Below, one piece after another: positions 12,516 to 25,103 of a DNA stretch of 64,000 nucleotides. The translations under genes and the position numbers were made by a program. Positions within the stretch are counted from its first letter, which is position 1; each line of letters begins with the position of its first letter. The notes below the pieces were generated by a model. The model did not search any database. It was not told the origin of the DNA and saw only the letters and a list, made by a program, of their open reading frames with translations. The stretch is from Bostrychus sinensis (taxonomy: Eukaryota > Chordata > Actinopteri > Gobiiformes > Eleotridae), in the NCBI GenBank assembly GCA_020698575.1, contig CM036240.1:25943211-26007210 (forward strand), read 5' to 3'.

Positions 12516-13440
12516 GCTCTGTATAACACTTTTTAGTGCACAAGGTGTGTCCAGAAAGTAATGAGAATATTTTGTTGTTTTTTTTTATTACAAAAGAACA
12601 TTGTCTCCAAAGCATCAGCTTATGAGTGCAACAATCTTCACAGCCTCCCTGTAAATTCTTTAACTGGGATGGCATTCAAAGACATTCATTTGTGTCTTTT
12701 TAAATCTTTTTTTATTTTTGGGAACTCATACTTCTACAACTACCACTACTATTAAAAGTATGTAAAGTGCTACATACAATAAAGTTTAGTAAATGTCAGA
12801 TGGAGGGTTAGTCCGGAGAGCAAGAATGCTATCCACTGTGCCACAGTGTCATCGGTTAATACTAGGCTACTACTGGTGCTATATAACTATTACTATGTAT
12901 TTCAGGGAGGGATTGTACTCACTAATGCTAAAAAAATAAAATAAAAAATAAGTTTAAATCCTAAAAAGGGGTGCATGGGGGCAGTGGTTAGCCTGGGTTA
13001 CCATAGGTTCTCTCTGGTTACTCTCATTCTCAGCCTTCCTCCCATCATCCAAAGACATGCAAGTGTTCAGTAAATTTGTGACTCTGCTTCTATTAGATTA
13101 ATATGATAGCGGTTGTTTCTGACTAATGGGTCATTATTGGGAATGTACCCCGCCTAAGGCCTATAGTTGCAGGGGTAGGTCCCAGCCACCTGCAACAACC
13201 AACTGGAATATGTGGCTAAAGTTTAAAGAGTGACTAAACTTACAAAAAACTCTTGGCTTTGACATCCCATCCATCTTCCTGACTAACTTTGATTTAAAAA
13301 ATACACATAGACATTCTTTGTATTTTGTTCTATAAATGCCATTTTATTATTCCATGCAAACAATACTCATTCAATCCAAACGTTTCTTTTACTTCTTCTC
13401 CTTCTACTTTGAAAATGAGTGGACTGAGTTTTGATTTATC
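12516..13440. repeat. Old SINE/LINE fragments in unique sequence
   Basis: 12800-12850 (minus) has GTGGCACAGTGGATAGCA, a SINE A-box region. 12970-13205 (plus) has GGGGCAGTGGTTAGCC, CCAAAGACATGCAAG and GTACCCCGCCTAAGGCC, consistent with a diverged SINE/LINE tail. Confidence 0.45.
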
Positions 13441-14110
13441 ATTATCTGTTTAGAAATTGACCTTTTGAAATCCAATTCTCAGACGTATAAATATGTGCTT
13501 TTCCCATAGAAGAAGACAAACAGGAGTCATCAACAAGCAGGCGGAATCCTCCTAAATGTTACAAAAGCTTAATACCTCTGAATTAACAATCTATGCCCAT
13601 GATTTGATTAGAGCCATATCTTGCTATTTCATGATGCACTTAGCAATGACAAAGCACTGATATAAGTATTGATTTTTGCCGAGCCGTAACCGGATAAACA
13701 ATATGTATATGTTATGTATTTGGAGGGGCAATTGAATCAAAATGCACATATGACATCAAGGTCTCCCTGAAAGACTGACAGCAATTGAATTTGTCAGTCA
13801 AGAATCCGGTTAAAGAGTTAAAGACCTGGACCGGTGGCTAAAATGATTGGACCGTTCGGAGTAAGAGATATTTATAGCCGTGTGCCTTTCTTACTGACGT
13901 CTCGTAGTGGTTTTAAATTGGCGAAGGCTTGTTTTCACTCAGCCGTGCACAATAACAGTGCAGCGTGGCCCCGGTATCTGTGTCCCTATACCACAAATAC
14001 AATGCTTTTTATGGCGCCACAAAATGTTATTTCCTAACATTAGCTCACCTGTGTCCTGTTTTTTTCTTTTGCAGGTGGTGTACAGTTGTGTATATATGTG
14101 ATTGATTGAA
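13441..14110. other. Candidate conserved non-coding block
   Basis: Repeat-free. 13800-14045 in particular has balanced composition with CpGs (GACCGTTCGGAG, GATATTTATAGCCG). No coding signal is convincing. Confidence 0.35.
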
Positions 14111-14919
14111 AGCATGGCCAAATGGCACAAAGGAAGAGGAAATAGTTCTAACTAAGCTGCTCAACTTAAGCATATAGTTAACATTTACAGAAAATAATGT
14201 AAAATAAAAAACACTGCTCTGTTGATAAATGTAGGTGTAAATGTAATATATAGCCTTTATATTTCTACATGAAACTAATGCCTCTTGAACATTTTTTTAG
14301 ATAACTGCTTGTAAAATAAAAATACATAAAAATGAAAAACAGTTTTTATGCTTATGTTTTGGTGAGATAAACAGTCATGGTTATGGAAGGAAACTGTCAA
14401 AGAGAATAATAAAAATGATGTTCTGTTGGGATATATACTGTAGCTGAACAAAATGAGATACAAACCAACTGGAAGGAGACTGTAACTATTATTACGATTG
14501 TTACTAAACTACTGTTTTGGTTTCTTCAGAGCGGACAAACTGAACACAACCGAAAAAGATGCACACAATTTTGCATAAACTTGGGGGACATTTGTGGGCT
14601 AAACTAATATATTGTTCAAAGTCAACTCATTGTCTGATCTATGTTACTCTGTTTTTTGTTTGTTTTGTTGTTGTTGTTTTTAATTAAGTGTAACTTGTTC
14701 CTTTAAAAAAGTATACCTTCCTCTGCCACTATTAAGTGTTACCAAAAAAAAAAAGACATACTGCACCTTTAATGTTAAAACAAAACATTTAAACAACAAA
14801 ACAAGACACTCACAATAAAGGAGGTATGCATTATTTTTCACATTTTCTTGTCTTGTAACAATTCAAAGAAATGGTTGATGCTTGCTTGTATTAATAACTA
14901 TTAATGCTGCCTTTGACTG
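14111..14919. other. AT-rich unique sequence
   Basis: No gene was seen. ACATACTGCACCTTTAA at 14756-14772 is a common teleost MITE end, also seen near 38.74 and 41.7 kb. Confidence 0.4.
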
Positions 14920-15550
14920 TAATTGATGCTTAAGTCCTGGCCCCTCCCCCTCCTCCTCTCCCTCTCAGACCTCTTGCCCCCCGTCAGTCCTGTCCTTCTA
15001 ATAAGGGCATTATTCCGAGGGATTTCCTGCATTCTGATAAATCAAATTAGGAGGCCACTGACTTAGATAGATTGCAGCGAGTAATTAGAGAATCTTCAAT
15101 GGCGCGGTCACTGCCACTCATTTAAACCAGTCTTTGTTATCTACCTATGGGCCGCAGCGTGGGGCGTCTGTGTGTGTGTGTTTGCATGGCTTTTCCCTTC
15201 TTAAAATTCTGGCCTTATGTCACAGGAGAGACATATCCGGCTCCAGATCTTGTCACTGGGGCTGGAGCGTGGTGCAGCGGACAGCGCAGTGGGACAGCCG
15301 TTAATTGGAAGAACTTGGCGTGGTAAGTAGCCACGTGTGTGCGTAAAGTGACAAGCAGGAACACGGATACGGGCTGACACGTGGAGACAGGGGACACCCC
15401 GCAGAGACACCCCACCCACCCACAGATAAACCTGAGGAGGTGGTGTCCCAGCCCTGGTGGTAGTGGTGCCCCTTTGCGCCAATGAACAACACCTTGTACT
15501 TCATGCAGAGTGTGTGGTCCATGGTCGTGTGGCTGTCAAGTGAGCGGTTT
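14920..15550. other. Candidate conserved non-coding block
   Basis: A C-rich stretch (14940-14990) precedes balanced sequence with AAATCAAATTAGGAGG and GCGAGTAATTAGAG words (15040-15090). No recognised coding exon. Confidence 0.35.
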
Positions 15551-15689
15551 TATAAATTCAGACAAAAGTCAAAAAGGTGAGGTACTAAAATTATATAAAA
15601 TTGTAAATATGGACATAAACCTGAGATTATGTATGGCAGAAAAAAAACATAAAAACAGTGGTGTATAATTAAGTTTTTAAGTTTTTCCT

Positions 15690-15790
15690 GAGCCAGGGTA
15701 AATAAACAGCTGAATCAGGAAGGGCATCTGACATAAAACCTAAGTATCCAAATTATCAATGCAGCGTCAATACTGGGCCAGTAGGAACGG
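15690..15790 (+). repeat. SINE-type fragment (AGGAAGGGCATCTG motif)
   Basis: The AGGAAGGGCATC(T/C)G-ACATAAAACCT core is typical of fish SINE/LINE 3' regions. Also present at 52055-52090. Confidence 0.4.
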
Positions 15791-16274
15791 ATGGAGGCAG
15801 ACCACTCACTGTAATGACTCCTGAGGGGAAGTGAGCAGCTGAAAGGTTCAATGGCCTTACTTCACTTCTGAGGACAAATCTAAAGCTACAAACAGAAATA
15901 GAAATGTGAAAATAAAATATCAGAATAGTTGGCAGCTTCTCAGAGTGCACAGCTCACTCAGCTGTTCAGAACAAGGAAGGTTTCTTGTAGTTCTCAGTCT
16001 GGATTTAGGGACGTTTGACTCCAGGAAGGAAGAGGCCTGGAGAGGCTATAAACAAAATGTACTGACACTCAAATAATCACTTGCCTATAAGGGAACAGTA
16101 CACCCTTAACACTATTTTATAACAACCATACTGAAAAATATGTCTTACAATATCTGTGGAAAATCATTTTGATGTGTTATCAATATCATATCCTATAGGA
16201 TTGTAAGTGCAGGACAAAGTCTGCAAGTGTGTGTATGTAGATTTTCAGCGCATAGAAAGTTATTGTGTTTTATT

Positions 16275-16595
16275 TTATTTTTGTTTGTGGCAGAGTGGCC
16301 TCACAGCAAGAAGGTCCTGGACCGTGTGGAGTTTGCATGTTCTCCCTGTGTCTGGGTTGGTTTCCTCTGTGTACTTCGGTTTCCCCCATCAACCTAAATT
16401 ATGCACAATAGGTTTTAATCCCCCAGCTAGGTACTCCTGACCAGGATCCTGTCTCTAGATCTGGAGGAGGGTCCCTGAGGCACTGCACTGCGGTCACACA
16501 CTGCTCCTGACAGGTTGGCCCAGCAGCATTGAAGGATGGGTCAAATGCAGAGAACAAATTTCCTTATGGAGACTATAAAATATACTTTACCTTAC
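16275..16595 (+). repeat. SINE/LINE-type repeat, plus copy
   Basis: GTGGCCTCACAGCAAGAAGG, TGGAGTTTGCATGTTCTCCC, GGTTTCCCCCATCAACCTAA and the end words CAGCAGCATTG and GGGTCAAATGCAGAGAAC are shared, inverted, with 41285-41545. Confidence 0.65.
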
Positions 16596-18230
16596 CTTTA
16601 TCAAAAAACACCTTAAAGAGACTTCTGCCCCATTCGAGGCCGCTGTCAATCCCTGCTCAACCAGACCTGTCTGTTTCAATAAACTCATCTCTGCTTTTAT
16701 GTAACAACTTGTGCAACTTACTATGGCCACTTACTATGGTATTTTATCACCCTCACAAATGTGTACTCAAGTGTTCTTTTTGCAACATATTTCATTTCAT
16801 ACTTTCCAACATTCACTTTGTTTTGCTCATTTGTCAGGCCTAAGAGCGTTTGTAATCCTAATATCCCTTTCATTTCGGATGCGCTCCATAAGTCAGCTCA
16901 GAGCCCATTCCGTCTGTGTGCTTTACAATCATCTGGCGGTCCAAAATGGTGACAGGTGCACTTCCTCTTGATCTGCCGGATCCCGGAGTGCCATTTCTCT
17001 TCCTTTCTCTGGCCCTCTCCTCTGCGCCCCATCACAAACCATCCTGACACAGTTCACTTTTCTCCTTTAAAAAGAATGAATGAAGATAAAAAGCGGAGCC
17101 GCACAAGAGCCATGGCTGTCTGTGATTCATGATGATGCTGGAGTTTGTTGGCTGGCGTCGTGCCGCTTCTCTCTGTGAGGCACAGAGCACAAGTTCAGAA
17201 CATAGTGGAACAACATGAGAGAGTGAAAACAGCAACCATTTTTAAGACAATTTATGCAGAATAAGTAGAATAGCACATGAATAAAAAAAGGGAATCAAAC
17301 CCTATACGCGCTACCACATGAGTTATGAAGTTACCCTTAAAAACATACTTTTACATGAGTACATTTTTTGATTCTCTAATAGAGGTTTGTTTTTTTACCT
17401 CATTAGCAAAGTGTTTAGCAGCATTAGCATGGTCACCTTCCAGTCAGAGGTTGTTCCCTGGTTTGGGGACAATGGTAATAGTTTTCAGTATAGTATCTCA
17501 GCCCTAAAAAAACAGAGCTCATGCCATTTATTCAGCCTCAAGATTTTAAATTTGGTTCTGCGTTCTCCATTAGACCTGGTTTAATGGGCCAGTTCTGCTT
17601 TACATTAAAATAAATGTTTGGTTTCTTTTTTTGTTTTTTTTTATACACTGTGCTTCCAACATCTAAAATCTCACAGCTCCCTTCTATTGTCTGGACTCTC
17701 TCCAGTTTTATGGAGAGGCTCAGTGACACCGTCAGCCATCCCAGCAGCTGATTACACTGCTAAATATTGATCCCTGCCTCACATGTGTCAAAATTCCCCC
17801 CTCTCTTTAATTAGAATTTCCCCTCCGCGCCATACTGGAGCTAACCGAATATATTAGACCCGTTCATGAGCGGGAGGAGGGCAGCAGAGGGGCATAATTG
17901 TGACCTCTTGTCTCGGCTCTTCCCTCCTGAGTTTTCAAATGACTCCCAACTGTCTGTCTATATCGCTCCCAGCCCGTGTGATAATCAGAATTATTTTCCT
18001 CATCTGTGGTTGTCAGTCTTTTACTGTTCCCTGTTATATCTCCCACTACCAGTCCGGGACGCTGGTAGTGGGTGGCTCAGGTTGTGCGCAATATCATCCC
18101 TTCCTATTGGCAAAGTTAGCAGCTGCACAGGGCTCCACAGACTTTAAAGGGCTACAAACTGATTAACAACAGTTTTTTCAGCCTATGTAGTAATGTAGTT
18201 GTGTGTTTTTTTTTCCCCAGTGTATGTATT
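16596..18230. other. Mostly unique; balanced blocks at 16850-17240 and 17700-18150
   Basis: 17280-17330 (minus) contains a SINE-like TGTGGTAGCGCG and B-box-like GGGTTTGATTCCC. The balanced blocks are non-repetitive and might be regulatory. No gene was recognised. Confidence 0.3.
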
Positions 18231-18930
18231 GCCATGTGTTGTGTCATATTTTATAGAGTTAATCTAAAACTGGGGACCAATGCCATCCCGCCTGTTCACC
18301 TGGGGCCCCTCTCCTGAGTAAGTCTGTCAGATACAAAAACATTCCTAAACCCTGTGCTTAAAAGAAATAAATTGTATACTGTGTTAAATTTTACTTTGTG
18401 TAAAAAATGGCTCAGAGGATTGGCCCACAAACCTATCTTGCTTAGGGCCCCTAAATGTATAGGACCGGCTCTGGGCATTAGACCAAATTATTTCTTTTTT
18501 TCTCTGTGTAAAACGTATTATGCCCTTACTTTCACTTTCTTTCTTTCTTTTTTTTTCTTTGTTTTTTTTTTTTTTTTACTCAACAGCCCCCTCTTTATTG
18601 GAATGTGCCAGTTTTTAAAATTATTAATAATAAAGATAATAAAGTGCCCCATAGAAAAAGGGGGTAGCAAACTTCCCTGAGCTGAGAGTCAAAACCAGTG
18701 CTAACCACTCTTCCACCATGCATTCCCTTTATATGTCCCATGAACAGGAACAGTAATGTCACACAAAGGTAAGGTCTCATATATAGTTTGGATTTTTGAT
18801 GGGTCAAATTTGATATTAGAGAAAATTATCAAAAGTCATATTACAGAAATGATCCAAGGTTTTCTTTCTACAACTAATTTACATTTCCACACCCATTCCT
18901 CGCCTCTTTCCTCTCTCCTGTCCTCGCTCC
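18231..18930. other. Unique sequence with T-rich runs and a SINE scrap
   Basis: 18540-18577 is T-rich. 18660-18725 (minus) carries TGGTGGAAGAGTGGTTAGCAC, a SINE-like A-box region. No gene. Confidence 0.35.

Positions 18931-18932
<2 letters not shown>

Positions 18933-18980
<48 letters not shown>
18933..18980. repeat. (CT)24 microsatellite
   Basis: 48 bp of uninterrupted CT. Confidence 0.98.
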
Positions 18981-18984
<4 letters not shown>

Positions 18985-19440
18985 CGGGGCCGGTGTTATT
19001 ACAGGACGCTGGCAGGCTCTCCTCCAGTCCCATTTTGGACAGAGTCAAGTGCCACAAGGTGCCGTTTTCTATTTGTTAGTTTCATGCTTTGGTGCACCAG
19101 GCACTGACCTGTGCTGGCCATGTGGCACACGAGGGAGGCCACCGCAGCCAATCAGACCTCAGCGCAAAATTAACACTGATCTTTCCATTCTTGAGGAGGG
19201 AGGGCTGGGGAAAATGGCAATTTCTTGACCAGAGTGGAATCATATTTAATTAAAAAGTGCCAAATAAGACTGCCCAATATATCCTAAAATATAATTAATG
19301 CAATATCAACATGCGTATTACGATGTTGCTTATTGTACTGGTGTAATGCATGAACTGTACATGTCAATATTTGGTCAACCAGACGAAGCAACCTCAAAAC
19401 CTATAAAACTTTATGAAATGTCTAAACATAGTCACTGTCT
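18981..19440. other. Unique sequence without recognised features
   Basis: 18985-19220 is balanced and repeat-free; the rest is AT-rich. Confidence 0.35.
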
Positions 19441-19775
19441 TAGACTAGAAGATGCCTAAGTAAAGCCTTGGCCCAAATCAAAGTCCAAAAACCTCGTTTA
19501 GCTTTGCTTCAATCCAAAATTAGTTCTGGTTTACTCATGGTTGCTTTTTTGTTTTTAGTTTTCATTTTAAGTCCTAGTTAAGTCCCGGTCCTCCTGTTTT
19601 AGTCCCAGTTTCAGACCTTATTTGGGGTTTATAAGGAATATTTTTTCTACTTCCAGGGACTTTATGTTAACATCTCTTGAATGACAGAGGAAAGATCTTC
19701 CAAAGAACAAACTTTATCTAGATTATTTCTTTTCTCAAACATTTTATTCTTGATAACCCAGATGACTGAAAACCT

Positions 19776-20045
19776 TCATGGGTGCCCAAACTTTTTCCCT
19801 CAGAGGGCCAATAAGGAAATGTATTAGTGGGCCAAGGGCCAAACACAATAATCTTTTGTATGTAATAAGGTGAAATGTAAACAGATATGACTAATATCCA
19901 GACTTGTTAGTTTACCTACCAACCATTGACAGTCTATCCAATCCTGTCTTTTTATGCACAACACAATCAAAATAAATACTCCTCACTAGTTACAGTGCCC
20001 CCTCGTGGGCCAAATCAAGAAGATTGTGGGCACCACTTTGGGAGC
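19776..20045. mobile_element. hAT-like non-autonomous element
   Basis: Left end CATGGGTGCCCAAACTTTTT; the right end, read on the other strand, is CAGGCTCCCAAAGTGGTGCC. GGGCCAA-rich subterminal sequence lies on both sides, as in fish hAT MITEs. The 8-bp flanks match only partly. A CTCF-consensus word lies near its right end. Confidence 0.5.
19994..20008 (-). promoter_or_regulatory. CTCF-consensus motif in hAT-like element
   Basis: AGTGCCCCCTCGTGG is the reverse complement of a word fitting NCANNAGRNGGCRSY. The surrounding ACAGTGCC...GTGGGCCA extends the match on both sides. Confidence 0.45.
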
Positions 20046-20345
20046 CTGAAGGCCTGGTTTAATTCTGGGTTTATGCTGGTTTAGTACTGGTGTGGCCTGA
20101 TTTAGATCTGTCCATTGTTTTGGGTTTAGTTCTTGGACTTGGTTTGGTCCTGGTTTAGTGCAGTGCCATTTAGTCCAAACAATATTACACAGCTGGTTTA
20201 ATTCCAGACAGCAGTTAAGGTTTTAGACCTGGCTTATACATAATACATAGTTAAGTCCTGGTCAAACACAGTTTAGTCTAACTTTGAACAGGCGTAGCCT
20301 TGGTTTAGCCCTGGTTTAGTTCTATTATATATCTTGGGCCGGGCC

Positions 20346-21464
20346 ACGCCAGTTGGACACCTCTGCTCTGATACTTACATATGACTTTAGAATTTTTAAC
20401 AGTGATAATACACTTGTTTTGTTCAGCTGTGATGTGAACATCTAATGCTTTCTGATGAACTCAGGAGCTGATTTGTGAATGTGTATTGTTGTGTGATAAT
20501 GAATGCCATTAGATGAATGAGATAGTGAATGGAGAGTGTATAGTGTGGTTTGTCTACTGTGCTTTGATATCACATTATTTCTTGTGTATCCAGGGACTAC
20601 AGATGGAAACACAGTACGTCTCTTTCTCTTTGAGCTTAGTGTCTTTGTACAATGTCATATAAAGACTAAACTAAACAAATTCAGCAACAGGGAGTCACAA
20701 GCCAGTTTATAATCTTTGCCAGTCCTAAGCCCGTATAATGAGGTTGCAGTGGGATGGGAACCAGAATAAAACCTATGCCAAATTAAACATGTGAATCACT
20801 GCACACCAGGAGGCAAACCAAAGGGGAAAAATATTTTATTGCAGGCATATATAAAAGTATGCAAATATATAAAATGTAGTGTTTATTTTATCACTTTCCA
20901 CCAGTGCTCTGCTTTGCCATTTTAATATTCAGATATTTCCAGAATATTCTAATATCATCCGATTATTTTTGTGGGGGAATTCAATCCGATCCCCGCAATT
21001 CACTACATGCAATATTCATAGTTGATCCATTGAGTGCGATCCGCGCGGGAACTATTTGAAGAGGAAAGTTCATGTGCATGTTGATGGATTGTGCATGTCT
21101 GGCCCTACTCTATATGGATAGAGAGCTTGTTTGAAGGTCAGTGATTCTCTTTGGCTGATGTGGGGAGGATCCTCTCCTCTCCACATTTCTGCAGCTCGGA
21201 GGATGACGAGGTTGGATGACCTTGGAGCTCGCTGCAGATGAATCTCTTTGAGCTTTTCTGCTCTCTGTCGAGGAACTCTGTCACTGAGAAAGACTGCGAC
21301 CTCCTCCCGTCAGCCTTTCATGTAAAATATACACTTTATTCCTCCGCCTGACAACCTTTTCATGCCTTTGATATTTTATGTCTTTCTCAGAGAAGTACAT
21401 ATGGGGAACATGTTACAGTGCAGTATTTAAGAAGTGCAGTTTTGGAAGACTGCGACAAGCTGGC
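20346..21464. other. Unique sequence without recognised features
   Basis: 20980-21330 is balanced with a few CpGs and could be regulatory. No gene. Confidence 0.35.
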
Positions 21465-21566
21465 CCCTGTCCAGGGTGTACCCCGCCTATGGCCCAAAGT
21501 TACTGGGATAGGCTCCAGTCACCCGCGACCCCTAACGGGAATAAGCGGTAGAAAATGAATGAATGA
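21465..21566 (+). repeat. LINE/SINE 3' tail, best copy
   Basis: CCTGTCCAGGGTGTACCCCG, CTGGGATAGGCTCCAG, GACCCCTAACGGGAATAAGC and an (AATG)n end, the widespread teleost L2/CR1-type tail. Confidence 0.7.
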
Positions 21567-22500
21567 ATGAGTTTTGGAAGAATATTAGTATGATTTTCAC
21601 TCTTGTGATTGTGTTCACCTAATTTTCATTGTGTTGCTGGCGTCGGGGTACATTGGTTTCCTTGCTCCCATCCCATTTTTTTTTTTTTTTGTTTGTTTGT
21701 TTGTTTGTTTTTCTACAGGTACATGTTCAGGTAGATTTTCAATTGAGGTTATAATATTTTTAGTGAATGTATCCCATTGTTGGTAATGGTGTTTTTGAAA
21801 AATTTCAAGACCAACAACTTTCAGAGTCACCAGACGAGGATCACGCGTTCCTAGAATGGGTGGACCAAAGCACAAGTTACCATCTCCATTACTGTTTTTT
21901 GTTTGTTTGTTTGTTTGTTTTTACTTTTTTGTTATCGGTTCCCAAAATGTCTCAAAATTTTAAAGCAACTGAAACTGTCCCATGATGCAATTTTTGCTTG
22001 TATCAGACATTCTATAGTTGAAAATAAAAAGAGTACTTCAGTTTCTCATGTATATTTCATGTTAAGTTTGTTTTTTTTGTTTTTTTTTTTCAGGTAAAAT
22101 GGGATCAGGTATCACATAAAAAACACCCAGCATTAGTGAAAATAGCAAATGTGTTCTAGGTTTAAATAACTTCTGTATTGCACTCCCACAATCAATATGA
22201 TACATGTCCTAATAATAAACATTGTTATGCTTGTATAATTGAAACAACATTTTTGTCACTATGTAATCATAATGTTTTGGGTGCAAAAACACTGCTTTTA
22301 AGCAAGATGTAAGTTGGGCCAAAGGATACTGTCACACATGAAGCTCATTAGTTTGCTGGGGTTGTCCTGACCCCACATTTCCATTCAAAAACGTAAGACC
22401 ATAAATGTGAAGTTGGTTATGAGAAGAAAAGGGAAGTGTTTGTGATCGCCTCCTAGTGTTCAGTGATTTGCATATTTAATTTAGTAAAGGTTTTATCCCA
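21567..22500. other. Unique sequence with two (GTTT)n runs
   Basis: (GTTT)n near 21684-21710 and 21899-21921 flank roughly 190 bp of unique sequence. T-rich run at 22069-22091. No gene. Confidence 0.4.
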
Positions 22501-23030
22501 AGTACCTTTCTTGACCCTCTATTTATTCAGGCTTGTGATGACTGCGTAGACACAACAGGACGTTTGGTGGCTTTTCTAACTTGGTGCTTTATTGCAGCCT
22601 GCTCTGTCTCCAGCTTGACACGTGTGTGTGTTCCATGACAAAGCTGTGGGCCTATACGCTTCTCTGTCTCATACCGCCATCTCCCAGTCCCACACACCGC
22701 TGCCCTCTGCCCCCTCTGCTCCATCCTGGCACCGTCCCATCTCAATACATCTGTGTACTTATACTCTCTATGGGAGCTTTGTACCAAACCACTGCTACAA
22801 GCATCCATTTGCCTTGTCACTCTCTGTTTACATGCCTATATGCTATATGTATTCAGACGCACAGCTAAAGAAATATTCATGCATACACTATAGCGGCAGA
22901 CGGCGGCGCGGGGCCTGCTGCAGACTCAGACAAGCGTGTGAGTGAATTTCAGGCTTGTTTACCTCCAGTTAGTCGGCGGAGAGAGACACAAGGAGCTAAG
23001 AGAGGAGGAGGAGGAAGTTGTGTTGACCCG
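22501..23030. other. Balanced, partly CpG-rich block
   Basis: 22890-22925 has several CpGs (GCGGCAGACGGCGGCGCGGG). Open frames on both strands overlap without recognisable similarity. Confidence 0.3.
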
Positions 23031-24360
23031 AGCTGTTTTACAAAGAAATCACATCAAGGAAAGAACAGTGTTTCTCATGGGGTTCTGAACCAATACAATG
23101 TACTGCACTAAAATGTAGATGACTCCAAGAGGGTTAAGTGGTCTGTCATTATATTACAGTGTTTTGACATTGTGTTGAACTTCAAAGTCATTAAATGAAC
23201 ACAGAAATTTTAATTTGAAAAGTTGATTGACCAATTATTCAAATTGTTGCATTATTAAGATAAATTCAACATTCACTTATAGTCCCAAATAACACTAGTC
23301 ACACTCTCTTTATGGACGGGGAGGAAAATCAAGGAACAATTTATTCAGATTCAGATTTATTTTTCTGAAATTGGATTTTTTTTGTCAGAGTGTTTACATA
23401 AAAAGTTGAACATAGTGTCTATCAAATGTCTTCAATATATTTGTCAGCTTGGAAGACCTAGTGGAGGAAGCCATTTAGTTCCACTACTTCATGTTCAAAA
23501 AACTGCCAACTGGACAATTTTGGGGGAAAGGCAAGCCTATTGTAACTTTCTCTGCAGTGTGAGGTGTGAAAATTAGTAATTGCCACCAGAGCGAGTCAAA
23601 TACTACACATCTTAACTTCATGTTACTGTTGCTATTTCAGTTCTAAGGACATTAGGACTAATGTATTGTTTCTCTGTTCCAAGATTCAGGATCATCTTTA
23701 AAATAAGCAGTTGCCGTGGATTGTGTATGGTTACCTTTTAGGCCTCACAGTCAGCTTCTATTCAAGTGTCCCTTGTCCTGCTCAAGGCACTAAGAAGGGT
23801 GTAGTGCACAATACAATTCTTACCTTCTTAATTGCTGCTTTTTTGGTCAGAGGTTGGAGAAAATAGCTTTGTTTTTTCTGTTAACATTAAGCCTGAATCA
23901 TGTTTACATGTCTGGAAATAGAAAAAGTAAAGCTTACTGTGCAATTTAAATGTATGGCAATTTGGAACAAAGGTATATGCTCTGAAGTGTGGTTTGTTGT
24001 ATGTATGTATGCCTGGAGAAGGAGGAGGAGGATGCTGGAGTGATCAGGTTATAGTCCACAGTTGATTTGAGTCAGAGACATGAACAGATTACACGTGCAT
24101 GAGTGTGTTTAATATGTTTCACTTCACACGCCGCTCTGCCACCAATGCCACACACAACGGGGCAGACTCTTGTGGGAAGGCGGCCAGAGCCTCTGACCAC
24201 GCTGACATTTTACAGGCTCTCACATCAGATGGAGGAAGGGCACTTTGCATCTTTACAGTCACACTCTCAACACAAAACACAACACGGCTGCAGCTGGAGA
24301 GGATTATAGTCCAGTTTTAAGGTACTTCGAGTGATATTTTAAACACCATCATATCATAGG
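23031..24360. other. Unique sequence without recognised features
   Basis: Mixed composition. No gene, RNA or clear mobile element was seen. Confidence 0.4.
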
Positions 24361-24620
24361 GGTGCACAAAGATACTAACTCCAGCCACAAGGGGTCAGCA
24401 AAGAAACAAATGATAAGTTTTTGTTGTGGCTTTGGATCAGTCTTTTTAGTGGGCTGTTTACTATTGTGAAATATTAAAGTTATGTGGAGCAGTCGATGGA
24501 GCATTTACGCTTTAACTAGATTCCCAGTTTGAGCCCAGCTTTGGATACTAGGCCTTTACCATTGTGAGACGGGACAAGTGCATGTTTTCTTGATTTATTT
24601 ATTTATTGCTTTTCTTTTCT
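24361..24620 (+). repeat. tRNA-like SINE family C, copy 1
   Basis: Shares AACTCCAGCCACAAG-GGTCAG, GGAGCATTTA, CAGTTTGAGCCCAG (B-box-like) and TTTACCATTGTGAGA with 44392-44640. Confidence 0.6.
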
Positions 24621-24639
24621 TTTTTTTTCTTTCCTTTTT

Positions 24640-25103
24640 TGGTGATACCTTTATGTGTCATCCAGCTTTTTATACATTTCATACAGTTTTCTCCTCAAGC
24701 TTTGCCCAGAAACCTTCTGCATCATTTGAGACTGGTACAATCCACTGATTCGTAGCCACCAGCTCATACCAGCGTTTCTTCACCACTTAGAATCACGCAT
24801 GTGTCCGATCCCTCCCTCTTTAATATGTCCTCTATTACCATCAGGCATTTATGGCTGTTTTTTCTACTCCAGTAACCACTGAGCACTGGATTCATTAAAA
24901 CTAATTGAATCGGAAACATGTCCGCCCGAGGAAACATTAACTCTTTCCATAAAGGAAATTTCCGATTCCATTTTGTCAATAAGGTCAAAGGACTGCTCCT
25001 GACTGTTCGATACTGATACACAGAGGCAGGTGCAATCTGGAGTGACTTCTACTACTTTACATTTTGTCAAGTACATTTTGCAAGAATATTTTGTGATACC
25101 TTT
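24640..25103 (-). pseudogene. Possible decayed coding fragment, unrecognised
   Basis: The minus strand has three overlapping, frame-shifted open stretches. The last includes KRWYELVATNQWIVPVSNDA and continues to AKLEEK. A direct repeat GTGATACCTTT flanks the segment. I do not recognise the protein; it may be an old transposon or retroposed gene, or chance. Confidence 0.2.

Larger units (their letters stand above)
19440..20345 (+). repeat. Degenerate minisatellite of GGTTTAGT/CCTGGTTTAG units
   Basis: Words such as CTGGTTTAGTAC, CCTGGTTTAGT, GGGTTTAGTTC, AGTTAAGTCC and GCCTTGGTTTAGCCC recur at short, irregular intervals on both sides of a hAT-like insertion (19776-20045). Confidence 0.6.
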
